This document shows positions 37,901 to 48,676 of a stretch of DNA of 64,000 bases, in pieces; within the stretch, counting starts at the first letter, position 1; each line of letters begins with the position of its first letter. Made by a program: the position numbers and the translations under genes. The stretch is from Rhexocercosporidium sp. MPI-PUGE-AT-0058 (taxonomy: Eukaryota; Ascomycota; Leotiomycetes; Helotiales), in contig JAGTJL010000009.1 in assembly GCA_020746875.1 (NCBI GenBank), forward strand, positions 2,585,587 to 2,649,586, read 5' to 3'. The notes beneath the pieces were generated by a model. The model searched no databases, was not told the DNA's origin, and saw only the letters and a program-made list of their open reading frames with translations.

Positions 37901-38852
37901 TTGAGTCAATCGACTCCTCAGCCCATCATGCCAAAGAACATGAAGAAACTCAAATTCTTGGACATCGATGTCACGGAATTTGCACGCCAACTCACCATTG
38001 TCGAATCGAAACTTTACGGTAAAATCAAGCCCACAGAGTGTCTGAACAAAACTTGGCAGAAGAAGGTTGGCGAGAACGATCCTGAGCCTGCACCAAACGT
38101 CAAGGCTCTCATCCTACACTCGAATCAGTTGACCAACTGGGTGGCCGAAATGATTCTCACGCAACTTGATGTTAAGAAGCGTGTTGTCGTCATCAAACAC
38201 TTTGTTCTCGTGGCAGATGTAAGTTCGCTCTCCCTTGTGGATACTCATCATCTTAACAATCTATAGAAATGCCGGCAGTTGAACAACTACTCAACACTCA
38301 CATCCATCATATCTGCGCTCGGCACAGCACCCATTCACCGACTGAAGAGGACTTGGGATCAAGTGCCAGCCAAGACAACAGCTGTTCTGGAATCTATGCG
38401 CAGACTTATGGGAAGCACAAAAAATTTCGGCGAATACAGAGAGAGCTTGCATCTCGCCAACCCCCCCTGCATTCCGTTTTTCGGTATGATTTGCTCACTC
38501 CCTTTGATGACTAATGCTGACTTGTTCAGGTGTCTATCTCACCGATTTGACCTTCATCGAAGATGGCATTCCATCCATCATTAAAAAGTCTGCGTTGATC
38601 AACTTCGCCAAACGTGCCAAGACTGCAGAAGTCATTCGTGACATTCAACAGTACCAGAATGTACCTTATCCTCTGCAGCCAGTTCCAGAGCTCCAAGATT
38701 ACATATTAAGCAATATGCAAGCGGCTGGGGATGTACATGAGATGTATGAGAAGAGCTTGACAGTTGAACCACGTGAGAGAGAAGATGAGAAGATAGTAAG
38801 GTATGTTAGACTGGAGCAGGTATCAACCTATGGCCGCTTCTCTATAATATGA
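34916..38852 (+). CDS. Cdc25-type Ras guanine-nucleotide exchange factor (SH3-WW-RasGEF)
   Basis: Exons 34916-35851, 35903-38218, 38267-38483, 38530-38852 (1263 residues). The first intron (51 bases, branch point TGCTAAC) is in frame without a stop. Domains: SH3 (about 98-155, ALYDYEADD...GWFPSNYC); an acidic spacer; a WW-like segment (about 220-250, DGRLFYFNTETGES) whose second tryptophan is replaced by methionine; a long middle region; RasGEF_N (about 835-960); and the catalytic RasGEF domain (about 1000-1230), with KLYGKIKPTECL and the helical-hairpin region LNNYSTLTSIISALGTAPIHRLKRTW. It should load GTP on Ras and act at membranes upstream of cAMP or MAPK signalling. The ATG is uncertain: an ATG at 34894 is in another frame. 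The last exon was read through to 38852, and a further small intron from about 38801 cannot be excluded. Confidence 0.9.
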
Positions 38853-41178
38853 GGCCCTAAGGAGCAAATATGAGAAAGCCTGCAAGCCACTATTGCCTGT
38901 TTGGGTGTGTAAAAGAAATGTGCTTACCAGATTGGTGGGATTATAGGGTTCTGGCTGAGTCGGGCTTTCTATAAGCCAATATCAACCACGCAAGCCTCAT
39001 ATCACACACCACGCATGACAGACAGCTAAGAGACACGATGCCATACCACAAACGCCATGTTTGACGACGATACGAGACACACCAATTTTCACGCCACCGT
39101 CCCAAAGATCCGGACAGACTAGGCACAGCATTTTGGAAATTGAAACGGCATCTTTCCGCAGTACTACCACACCTCGATTTTTCCTCCTTCGCTTCCGCCC
39201 AATGAACACTCCGATACCCCATTATGTCAATTGTCCGATTTCTACACATATCGATTTATACCACAAATCTGCCTTCGTTTGCATTCTTCCGCATGTACCG
39301 CACCATTACATAGAAGTCTTGTTTTTGCTGGTGGATTTCTTTTCTACTTCCCCATGTACGCAAGATTTTTTCTTCTTGCTGAGCGAGGAAAGAATAGGCG
39401 TTGTTCTTTTTTGGAATGAGTCTCTCTAGTTGTGCAAAATAGTTGTCCGTTGAAAACCCGCCCATCCAGTTGTCTTAACTAATGGATCGGTAGGGTTACG
39501 GAGCAGGATTGATGGAGTTTGGGGTGTGTCGTTCTGGCTCGCTCTGGGAAATGTCACCTGCAATGCGATGCAGCCTGCAGGGGAAGGCAGCATGCATCTG
39601 CGTTCCAGTCATGGGCTGGATGCACGCACTACCTACCAAATAGATTGATTGTCTTCAACCTTTTTTCCAGCACCAACTGAACCCATATGATCCTCCCCCC
39701 AAGTCCTGTTTGAATTGCCTCCCATTACTCTAAGTTCGAGCGGGCAAATACCCCAAAACAGACACACGAGTTGTTCCCCCAACGCAATGACAGAGCATGC
39801 GAGTCCCCAATAAGCAGCCTCTACGGATTTTCGGTACCTCCCCCCGAAGACCCTCACTCCCATTCGCTCACGCGGTATTAATAGCACGGGATACATGTAG
39901 GCGGGCACGCCGACCGATGCTTGTTGCTTCACTCATACAGGACGGGACGTGGTTCTCCAGACCACGCGATCTGGGGTACAGACGTCAGGCTGCACCGAGG
40001 TCGCGATGTAATCTATGGGCAATCTAAAATCCTATAGCGGCCGACTTATCGGGTCGGATATGTATGGTTGGTCGAGTTGGCTGGTTGGTGTGGGAGGATG
40101 TGAGGGGTGTGAAATCTCGGGTAATCCTGGGAGGGTAGGTCTTGGGGAGGCGAGCAGTGGGAGGGGTGAAGGAAGCTTGTTCGGTGCACTGTATGATGGA
40201 GGGGTAAAGAGAACTCCCTGTCACCGGTATCTTGCTGTGCTGCGGTGGTACCACCTTCCTTTGAAGCCGTGAGAGTGTACTTGGCTTTGATGATAGCAGG
40301 GCGTTAGTTGTTTTACTGTGTGACGCGAAGTTGGCATGTGAACACAGGATGGATAAATCTCGGGTTATTGTTCGGAGGCGTGATCGATGTTGTTTACCTT
40401 ACTACGCCTTAAATGTGTCTTCCTCGCAAGTGTAGCGGGGCTCACTCGGGGTGGTGTGGAATTGCTCCGCTTGTTGGTGGTAGTGTTGGCGTTCTGTTCT
40501 GGAGAAGTTCTGGATCTTGGTAATGAGTGTTGGATATTGATTTTATGATTCCATATTACGTCAGCCAGCTTTGAACGGCGTTTGGGGTCACCAATCCGCG
40601 GTTTGAAGGCGTATCGAGGCAATGGACCTGTTTGGGATCTAGGAGGCGTGCTCTACATGATTCTGGAATGTGGAATTTTGCGGCTGGACGGGACGGGTGG
40701 GATGGGGCGAGACGACAAACGAGGATTTATGCGGGTTTGTGGCGGGGTAATACCATAAGTGATTCTTGTAAGGCCGACGGGGGAAAGGGGGGGCTTTGAT
40801 TCCCGCAAGCTTCGCTTTGCTGGTTCTGTCCCTTTCAGTACCGGACGGTTGGGTGGTCATTTCATGGGATTTCTTAATGGTCGAGGAAGAGCTATAGGGC
40901 GAGTGCTCACCTAGTCGACTCCCTTATATGGCAGATTAAGAGAGGGATGCTAAATTCCGAAGACCCCGGGTCTTATGATCAATTTGATCAGAAAACATGC
41001 TGTTGCGATTCCTCTCCTCACTCGTGAGTTTCATCTTAGTACTTTGGAACAATCAAATCGTACTCTCCAACAGCGCCATTATAGGTTCCTTGTACAGCCT
41101 GTTCAAGCATAGCATCAGAATAGTAGGGATTACTTATAGAAGGCCGTATGATAGAAACGTGACGTTAGTAAGGCAATT
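38853..41178. other. Gene-free flank between host genes and the retroelement block
   Basis: About 2.3 kb of normal composition with only short, domain-less open frames. Near the right edge are an imperfect 15-base palindrome centred on CCCCGGG (about 40960-40975) and a TGATCAA/TTGATCA inverted repeat. After about 41130 the sequence shifts to AT-rich. Confidence 0.5.
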
Positions 41179-41255
41179 TATAAAGAATATTATAAGTAAT
41201 ACTATTAAAGCAAGTATTATTTATATATTTAGCGTTATTAAATATAATTACTTAA
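41179..41255 (-). repeat. Element 2 left LTR, outer part
   Basis: Seventy-seven bases that match 56319-56395 of the right LTR (shared run TATAAAGAATATTATAAGTA), then are cut by element 1 after CTTAA. The other part resumes at 48196. Confidence 0.8.
41251..41255. repeat. Target-site duplication of element 1, left copy (CTTAA)
   Basis: CTTAA lies directly before the TGTAATA terminus of element 1 and recurs directly after its other terminus at 48191-48195. The uninterrupted right LTR of element 2 has a single CTTAA at the corresponding place (56391-56395). Confidence 0.9.
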
Positions 41256-41445
41256 TGTAATAGTCTGTGCTCTTAGCGCTGATTACGTAATCACTGCCCT
41301 CATAAAGACAGTAAAGGGGAAGAGGTAATCTTCCCTCCTTAGTAATTAGCTTTTATATAAATTCAAATATTACTAGCGAGTCTACAGCGCTTCTCTAGCT
41401 ATTTTATTATATTATAATTACTTTAGCGTACTAGTAATTATTATA
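41256..41445 (+). repeat. Element 1 5' LTR (190 bp)
   Basis: It begins TGTAATAGTC and ends TTATTATA, a decayed TATTACA. It aligns to 48001-48190 without gaps over 190 positions, with about 30 mismatches, all of them transitions. Confidence 0.92.
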
Positions 41446-42664
41446 TTTTAATTGCTATTCTCTTATTATTAACTTAACTATTATATAATAATTTAAACTA
41501 AAGGATTATTAGCAGCAACCTCAAGTCGACAAGGATAACGATCGAATACCCCGGGATACTAGGGAATCGTTGGAAATACGCTAGTAAATAATATTACTAT
41601 AATATAAGAATAACTTTAGGCTCTTAAGAAGCGGAATAATATCCTCGACAGCCTTATCGCTAAGTATCGTCGGATATATAGCGACGATTTTACGTAATAC
41701 CTTCTTAAAATAATAGCGAGAGCTTAACTTTTTTAACTTATTAAATTAAAGACTTTTATAAATAACGGAAGCAATATAAAGAGTCCTTTAATAATAGTCG
41801 ACAAACCTCAGGCTTTACGCCGAGAGAAAAGCAAATATATAATCCCTTTAGAATATAAAGGAAAGAGCTACCGAGAACTTATAAAGTATTTATAAGCTTA
41901 TAACCGTATTTTTAATTATAACTCCGAAGGATTCCCGACTAATATAATTAAAATTAAATAAGCGGTAATACTGCTTTATAAAGAACCGGCAAATGCTTAA
42001 GAAAGATTTAGAAAGTAAACCTTAAAAAAACTTAATATAATAATTTAAGAAGATTATAAGGAGTTTTTAGAAAATCTTTAGCTATTCTCTGTCTTAAAAA
42101 GGGTAATTAACTTTTAAGCTTATAAAATAGCCCGATAAAGAATTAGCCAGCTTATTCGTGAATTTATTAATTACTTAAAAGAATTAAAAGAATATCTCGA
42201 GCCTTTTATAAAGCGCTAATTGCGAGATATTCTCTTTAATAAGATTCGGCTTAAAACTCGCCAGAAGATTGTCGAAAATAAATAAGCTAATAAATTATAA
42301 ACTTATAAAGAAATCATTTCCGCTATCGCTTTTTAAGAAACTTATAATTTAGCGAAAAAGAATAATAAAAAATAAAGAGAATTAAAAATTAAAAAAGAAG
42401 AATCTTTTCGTAAGCCTCCGCGAAGAGCTAGCGAAAGGCGAAATAATTCCCGGCTAAAGCGATTTAATAAAGCTAACTTAAATAAAATCCTAATTAAAGA
42501 AAGCAAAAAAGGAAGTTATAAGTCGAAAATTAAATATTACTTATATTATAAACTCGGCTATTATGTTAATAAATGCCTAAAGATTAATACCGGCGAGTCT
42601 AAGGACAAACGCTAAAAGAGCGCTTAACTTATAATAGCTTTTACGTCTTTATTAGGATCGATAA
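41446..42664 (+). pseudogene. Element 1 leader and degraded gag
   Basis: Gag is recognisable from about 41760. A capsid-like helical segment lies around 42050-42360, and a CCHC zinc knuckle around 42530-42590 reads KYYLYYKLGYY followed by VNKC: three of the four ligands (two Cys, one His) have become tyrosine through G-to-A or C-to-T changes. Many in-frame TAA codons stand where CAA or CAG is expected. No tRNA primer-binding site could be recognised after the LTR. Confidence 0.7.
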
Positions 42665-45600
42665 GTAAAAGGATAAAAATTTAATTAAAGATTTTATCGA
42701 GTAAAAAATGAAAGACGCTAATAGTCTTAATTAATAATAAAGCGGAAGATAATTTTATCTCGAGGCTTATAATAAAAGAGTATGATTTATAACTTACCGG
42801 CAAAGGATTAAAAACATTTTAGACTTTTTTTAATAATAAAAGTATCGTTTATAATATAGCTTTCGCTTAAGTAAAGATTATAAATATACTTAAACAAATA
42901 AAACTAAATATACTCCGGCTAAGAGTAATCGATATGCCGAGTATAAACTTAATTTTAAAATAGCCTTAGCTAAAAGAAATTAACTTTTAAATTAATTTTA
43001 AAATTAAATAATAAAAATACTTATATTAATTAAATAATATTTATAATTTTAATATTATAAGACTTAAAGAATTTATATAAGTTATTAATAAGAAAAAGTC
43101 GCCCGCGTACGCTATAATATTTAACTTTAATATTACGTGCTTATTAAACGCCGATAATATACTTATTATTTTATAATAATATTATAAATTTAAAGACGTC
43201 TTTTTAAAAAAGAAAGGAAACGAATTACCCCTGCTATAAGGTCGCTAATATGCTATCGACCTAGAACCGGGTGCGAAGCCCTTATACTTTTTAATTTATA
43301 ACCTCTTCGAGACGGAATTAAAAGTTTTTTAAAACTACTTTAAATCCTCCGAAGTTAAAGGATAAATAAGAAAAAGCAAGAGCTTAATTAAAGCTCTTAT
43401 TTTATTTATAATAAAGAAAAATAATAGCTTTCGACTGTATATCGATTATAAGGCTTTAAATTAAATTATAATTAAGGATCGATACCCCTTGCCGTTAATT
43501 AATAAGACGTTAAATAAACTCTAAGACGCGAAGATTTTCACTAGTTTAAATTTATAAAATATATATTATTATATTAAAATTAAGAAAAAAAACAAATAAA
43601 AAACTGCATTTCGCACTCGTTATAAGCATTATAAGTATTAAATAATACCGTTCGGACTATTTAATGCGCCAGCGATATTTTAAGTATATATTAACGATAT
43701 ACTAACGAGACTCGTAAATATTATTTATATTATTTATTTTAACGATATTTTAATATATTTAATAGATTTATTTTAATACAAGAACTACGTTTATTAAGTC
43801 CTTAAAAGATTATAATAAACAAATCTCTTCGTTAAGCTATCGAAATGCTCCTTTAATACTTAAAGTATAGACTTTTTAAGCTATATAATATCTCCCGCTA
43901 AAATATTAATAAAATAAAGCCGAATAAATACTATTAAAGACTAGCTAAAGCCTAAAAGTATTAAAAATATTTAAGTTTTTATTAATTTTATTAACTTTTA
44001 CTAGCGCTTTATTATAAACTTTTTAGCTATTATCCGGCTAATAATAAACTTAACGGGAAGTAAGAAGAAAAAGCAACTTACCCCTGCCTTTTATTAAGAT
44101 ATTATTAAAAAAGAAGCTTTTAACGTATTAAAAGATATATTTACGTCAGCCCCTTTTTTTATATATTTTAACTTTAATAAGTTAAAAAAGCTAGAAATCG
44201 ATGCGTTTAGATTTATAATTATAAAAATCCTCTCTTAACCTAACGAGTAGCCGGTGAAAGATAAGGGAAAGGCCGTATAACACCTTATTATATTCTTTAA
44301 TAAAAAGCTAAATATTATTAAGCTAAATTATAAAGTATATAATTAAGAACTTTTTATAATTATTAAATACTTTATATATTAAAGGCATTATTTAAAAAGT
44401 AGTCTAGCTTTTATTAAAGTATTAATAAACTATAATAACCTCCGTCATTTTATAATAATAATAATATTAAGCCGGCGATAAGCTAAATAAGCTTTAAAGC
44501 TATTTAAATATAACTTTATAATAATTTATAAAAAAAGAAGAATAATCCCGTAAATAAACCCTCGCGTAAGCCTAATTATAAGCTAATAAAGAATAAGGAG
44601 AATATTATATTCTTTATTTTATAAAATAAGTTGCGAAGCGCACTTTAAAATAAGTTGATTCGCGTGCTTAATATAATTAATTATATAACGGAAAGCATTC
44701 GGCGAGAAGATAATAATATATTATATCGACTAACTTATATCCCTTAATTTGCCGGCGATAATATAATAATAAATACATTAACCGAGGCTATAAAAGTAAC
44801 TTTTACGCTTAATTAATAATATATTCTTATATAACTTAATAATTCTTAAAACTTATTTAAAGGCTTAAATAACTTCTTATATAAAGCCGGCGAAAAGTAA
44901 AACGCTAGCTAACGTAATTATAAATATATTATATCACGGTTTTTTATAGCGAGAGTTATAAAAATCGAAACGGCAAACCTTAAATCGAACTTACTTTTTT
45001 TATTATTTTTAAAGCTATAAAAAAGGGACGCCTTAATTATTGAAAAGCGAGCTAGATTATAGAATGCCGGAGATTTAAATTAAAATATCGACAGTAATAG
45101 GCTATTAAGACACTGGCGAATAGCTTACGTCCTTTAAGACAGTGCCGTTTATAATGAAATTATAAAAACATATTATAATAATTTAATTATAAGCTATTTT
45201 AATTATAAAAAAACATTAAAGCTTATTTAATAGAAGTATTTCTGGCCGAAAATATTAATAGACGTTAAAGAATACGTTAAGACTTATAATATTTATTAAA
45301 GAATAAAGACAAGACGTAGGAAAGTAGTTGGCGAAATATAAGCGCCGAGCTAGCTTAATAAACTATTTAAGTTAATTATAATAGACTTTATTATAAATTT
45401 AGTATTTTATAAAAGTAATATTATAAGTAAAGTCTTTAATAATTTATTAGTAATTATCGATAAATTTATTAAAGATATTAAATATATTTTGTGCTTAAAA
45501 ACTATTAATATACCGCTTTTAATACGCTTATTTATTAATTATTAGTTTAAGGATTACGGGCTACTTATAACGATTATTATAAATAAAAGCTTTATATTTA

Positions 45601-46440
45601 CTTTAAAATTCTGGACGGAACTTTACTTTTATTTACGAATAATAAGAGGCCTTTCGACGGCGTTTTATTTATAAATAGACGAATAAATAAAGCGATAAAA
45701 CTAAGCTTTAAAAGCGTAACTAAGGTGTTTTGTTTATTATTTACAAAATAATTAAGTAAATCTCCTGCTTTTAGCGAAGTTCGCGTATATAAATACTTAT
45801 TATAAGTTTATTAAAATAACTCCGAATAAGGCTAAGTATAATATATCGCTAGATTCTCGTTAAGAAATCGAGGACGATCTTATAAAAAAGGAAATACCGA
45901 CTGCTAAAAAATAAATAAAAGAAGTTATTAAAAAACGCTAAAAGCTAAAAACTAACTAATAAAAAACTAAAGAAAACTAAGCGAAATAATATAATAAGAA
46001 TTATTACCTTATAAAATTTAAAGTTAAATAATAAGTCTTACTCTCGTTAAGAAATATTAAAATAATTTATTTAAATAAAAAACTAAATTATTAATTCTTA
46101 AAGCCTTTTAAAATCACTAAAAGGATCGGAAAATAAGCGTATAAGCTAGAATTACTTTTTAAATATAGCCGTTTATATAACGTCTTTTATATATTATTAC
46201 TAGAGCCGTACTAGTAAAGGCCCGGCGAATCGTTAAAAGTCGTTTAACTTAACCTCATTAATAAAAAAGAGTAATAAGCTATTAAAACTCTTTTAGATCG
46301 ACAAGTAATTAAAAATAAAAAATAATATTTTATTAAATAAAAAAGATTTAATTTAACGTATAATTCTTAAAAGTTAATAAAAAACCTTATTAATCCCTAA
46401 GAATTAATTAAGTTATTAAAAGGTCGAAACGTTATAAAAA
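42665..46440 (+). pseudogene. Element 1 degraded pol (protease, RT, RNase H, integrase, chromodomain-like)
   Basis: Protease: the Asp-Ser/Thr-Gly active-site triplet position reads NNK at 42733-42741. RT: ALN...KDRYPLPLI near 43450-43500, FRTRYKHYKY and IPFGLFNAPAIF follow, and the YxDD box reads YFND at 43735-43746. RNase H lies at about 44190-44560. Integrase core is recognised around 45370-45560 and a chromodomain-like segment at about 46280-46430 (KQYFIK-type core with a stop). Reading frame is continuous apart from stops. All visible losses fit C-to-T or G-to-A changes. No functional product is possible. Confidence 0.85.
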
Positions 46441-46889
46441 GGAAGGCAAAGCGCCGGCGAAAATAAGCTTATAACTTCTTACTTCTTTAAAAGGTTCGAG
46501 GGAAAGTCGCTAAGGCCACGCCGACGACCTACTAAAAATATATTATAATATTATATACTTTTTTGCTTTTACTTATAAAGTTTTATAATTTTAAAAATAT
46601 ATTAAATATTATAATTTAAACAGTAATATTTAAAAGAAAAAAAAGCTTATATTATTTATTTACGTTATAATAAGAACGTAATACTTAAGAAAATCTGAAA
46701 ATTAAAGTGCTTTACCGGGCAAACGCTAATCCCTTACTAATAAATCGCTAAATAAAAACCTCAAATTTATCCTTAAGTAATAATAATAAACTTATCTTTA
46801 CTACCTAAGTTCTTAATAGCACTAATATAGCTATTATTCTTAATAGCTCCGGCCTTAAAGTCTTTAATTATACTGTCCTTAAAGGAATC

Positions 46890-47730
46890 AAAGTGGACCT
46901 TTCGGAAATCTTTCGCCGGAAATTAATAAGAAACTTATTAACGAATATTAGGTTTATTTACTTTTTGGAATCCGGAAATCTTAATTATAAGTTTAATATT
47001 ACTTTCCTTTAAGTCTTCGAATTCTTAAGAAAAAATTAAGATTAGCGCGCCGCGTAGCCCGTTAATCGCCGACATAACGCTAATATAAAGCTCTTTAATT
47101 AAAAATATTATAAGCTTTTATAAAGACTTCTGAGCTTCGGCGTTAAAAACTTTAATAAAATAATTAACACGACGCTTTTCTTAATTAAAAATAAATTAAA
47201 TAACACTGAGATTAGCTTACTTAATCTTATTAAAATTAAATTAAGAGGCAGCTTTAAGGAAATCGTCGAGGAGTAATTTTAACTTAGCCAGAACCTCGCC
47301 GATTATTAGCTTATACCTCGCCAGCGAATAGAAAAAATTTAACTTATTAACTTATATAATTTATCTTTTTTATAATAATTTAAATACTTTATAATAAATA
47401 AACTAAAGTTATTAAAATATTAAAGATCGGGAAACTCTTAGACCTCGCCGGCGTAACGTAAGCATAACTCCTAACGAACGTCGCTTTTATTTATAATAGC
47501 TCTACTTAAAGATTAAATACGCGTATCTTTCTTTATTTTAAATAAAGTTCGTTAAAAAAATCGGACGTTATCCTTAAAATCCTTATTATTATTATCTTAA
47601 TCGCTAATATTAGTTATCTTTAAGGAGGTTATTAAAGTTCGCTGGCGTTAATTGCGATAAAGCTAAATGTCTTGCTTTTGCGCTTATAGCCAGAGGAATC
47701 GCCGGCTAAGTACTTATTAAAAGACGACAT
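46890..47730 (-). pseudogene. Antisense degraded open frame inside element 1
   Basis: On the minus strand an ATG at 47730 starts 32 stop-free codons (MSSFNKYLAGDSSGYKRKSK at its start). The same frame continues for about 280 codons in which every stop is TAA or TAG of the kind RIP makes from CAA/CAG, until a TGA near 46890. It occupies most of the 1.5 kb between the chromodomain-like segment and the polypurine tract. I recognise no family. It may be an extra accessory gene of this retroelement; since TGA is scarce throughout RIP DNA, the long frame is only suggestive. Confidence 0.35.
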
Positions 47731-47797
47731 TATTAAGATCGAAGGGTAGTTATAACTTATAGTTTATTATAATTATTATTATTAATTAAGAAAGGTT

Positions 47798-47847
47798 ATA
47801 AGAGGGGAGAAGTATTATATACTTAATAAGCGCTAAGCCCCTCTTAT
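47798..47847. repeat. Inverted repeat (10-bp arms) near element 1 3' end
   Basis: ATAAGAGGGG at 47798-47807 is matched by its complement CCCCTCTTAT at 47838-47847, with a 30-base loop. Both arms survived RIP. It lies 68 bases upstream of the antisense ATG, between it and the polypurine tract, so it might belong to a promoter or an RNA structure. Confidence 0.6.
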
Positions 47848-47984
47848 TAATAGCTTTTACTTTACTTTATTTTCTTTAGAATTTACTTTTAAAATAAATA
47901 ACAGAAAATTTAGTTTATTAGCGAATCGCTAATATAGCGCTAGCTAAAAGCCATAGTATATTTTTACTTTTAAGATAAAAGTAA

Positions 47985-47998
47985 ATAAAAGGGGAGAT
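47985..47998 (+). other. Polypurine tract of element 1
   Basis: AATAAAAGGGGAGA directly precedes the 3' LTR at 48001, the expected place and composition for the plus-strand primer of reverse transcription. It fixes the plus orientation. Confidence 0.75.
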
Positions 47999-48000
47999 AT

Positions 48001-48190
48001 TATAATAATCTGTACTCTTAGCGCTAATTACGTAATTACTGCCCTTATAAAGATAATAAGGGGGAAGAAGTAATCTTCTTTCCTTAATAATTAGCTTTTA
48101 TATAAATTTAAATATTATTAGCGAGTCTATAGCGCTTCTCTAATTATTCTATTATGCTATAGTCACTTCAGCGTGCCAGTGATTATTACA
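48001..48190 (+). repeat. Element 1 3' LTR (190 bp)
   Basis: It begins TATAATAATC, where TG has become TA, and ends GATTATTACA with the CA intact. It is followed by CTTAA. Its 3' half is less decayed than that of the 5' LTR and its 5' half more so, so the two copies took independent hits. Confidence 0.92.
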
Positions 48191-48195
48191 CTTAA
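48191..48195. repeat. Target-site duplication of element 1, right copy (CTTAA)
   Basis: Matches 41251-41255 exactly. Confidence 0.9.
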
Positions 48196-48676
48196 TAAAG
48201 AATTATTCTTTTATCTTTTGTATTACTTTTTTATAAAATAAAGAGATTAGTTTATTAAATAAAGTTTACGATAAGTAAAGCTTTATAAAAATTTAAAATA
48301 AAATATATTTAAAGAATTAATCTTTAGCTTTTAAAAAAGTCTAAAAAAGAAGCGTATATATAAAAGGAATTACTCGTAAAAGGAAGTAAAACGCCGGCGT
48401 AATTAAAAATATAAGTAAGTGTCAGATGGAGTTTACGGTAGGCAAAGCTTTATAAAGGTTCAAGGTAAATTATATTTAAAGAATTAATCTCTGGCCTTCG
48501 AAGAAGTCTAAAGGAAAAGCGTATATATAAAAGGGATTACTCGTAAGAGGAAGTAAAACGCCGGCGTGATTAAATATATAAATAAGACTAATTTTATTAA
48601 TATTATAAAAGCCTCGGCCCTCTTATATTATAGGCCTGATTCTATATAAATAAAATAAATAAGTATATATATAATA
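48196..48676 (-). repeat. Element 2 left LTR, inner part, with a 167-bp tandem duplication
   Basis: Continues the left LTR after the element 1 insertion and aligns to 56396-56804. It contains an internal tandem duplication of period 167: GTTTACG at 48264 and again at 48431, each followed by the same landmarks (GAAGTCTAAA-type run, GCGTATATATAAAAG, ACGCCGGCGT). The right LTR lacks this duplication. Confidence 0.85.

Larger units (their letters stand above)
41256..48190 (+). mobile_element. Element 1: complete but RIP-degraded Ty3/Gypsy LTR retrotransposon with chromodomain-like segment
   Basis: A 6935-bp element bounded by two 190-bp LTRs and a 5-bp target duplication. Order on the plus strand: LTR, gag with zinc knuckle, protease, reverse transcriptase, RNase H, integrase, chromodomain-like segment, a long tail with an antisense open frame, polypurine tract, LTR. 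This pol order (RT before integrase) defines Ty3/Gypsy; a chromodomain would place it among chromoviruses. The coding frame can be followed over kilobases with no frameshift, but is broken by dozens of TAA/TAG and has lost catalytic residues, so it cannot be autonomous. Confidence 0.92.

Noticed and set aside
48196..48676. The repeated units near 48.26-48.58 kb as a satellite or CRISPR-like array
   Set aside because: Only two copies of a 167-bp unit, lying inside an LTR whose partner has one copy.
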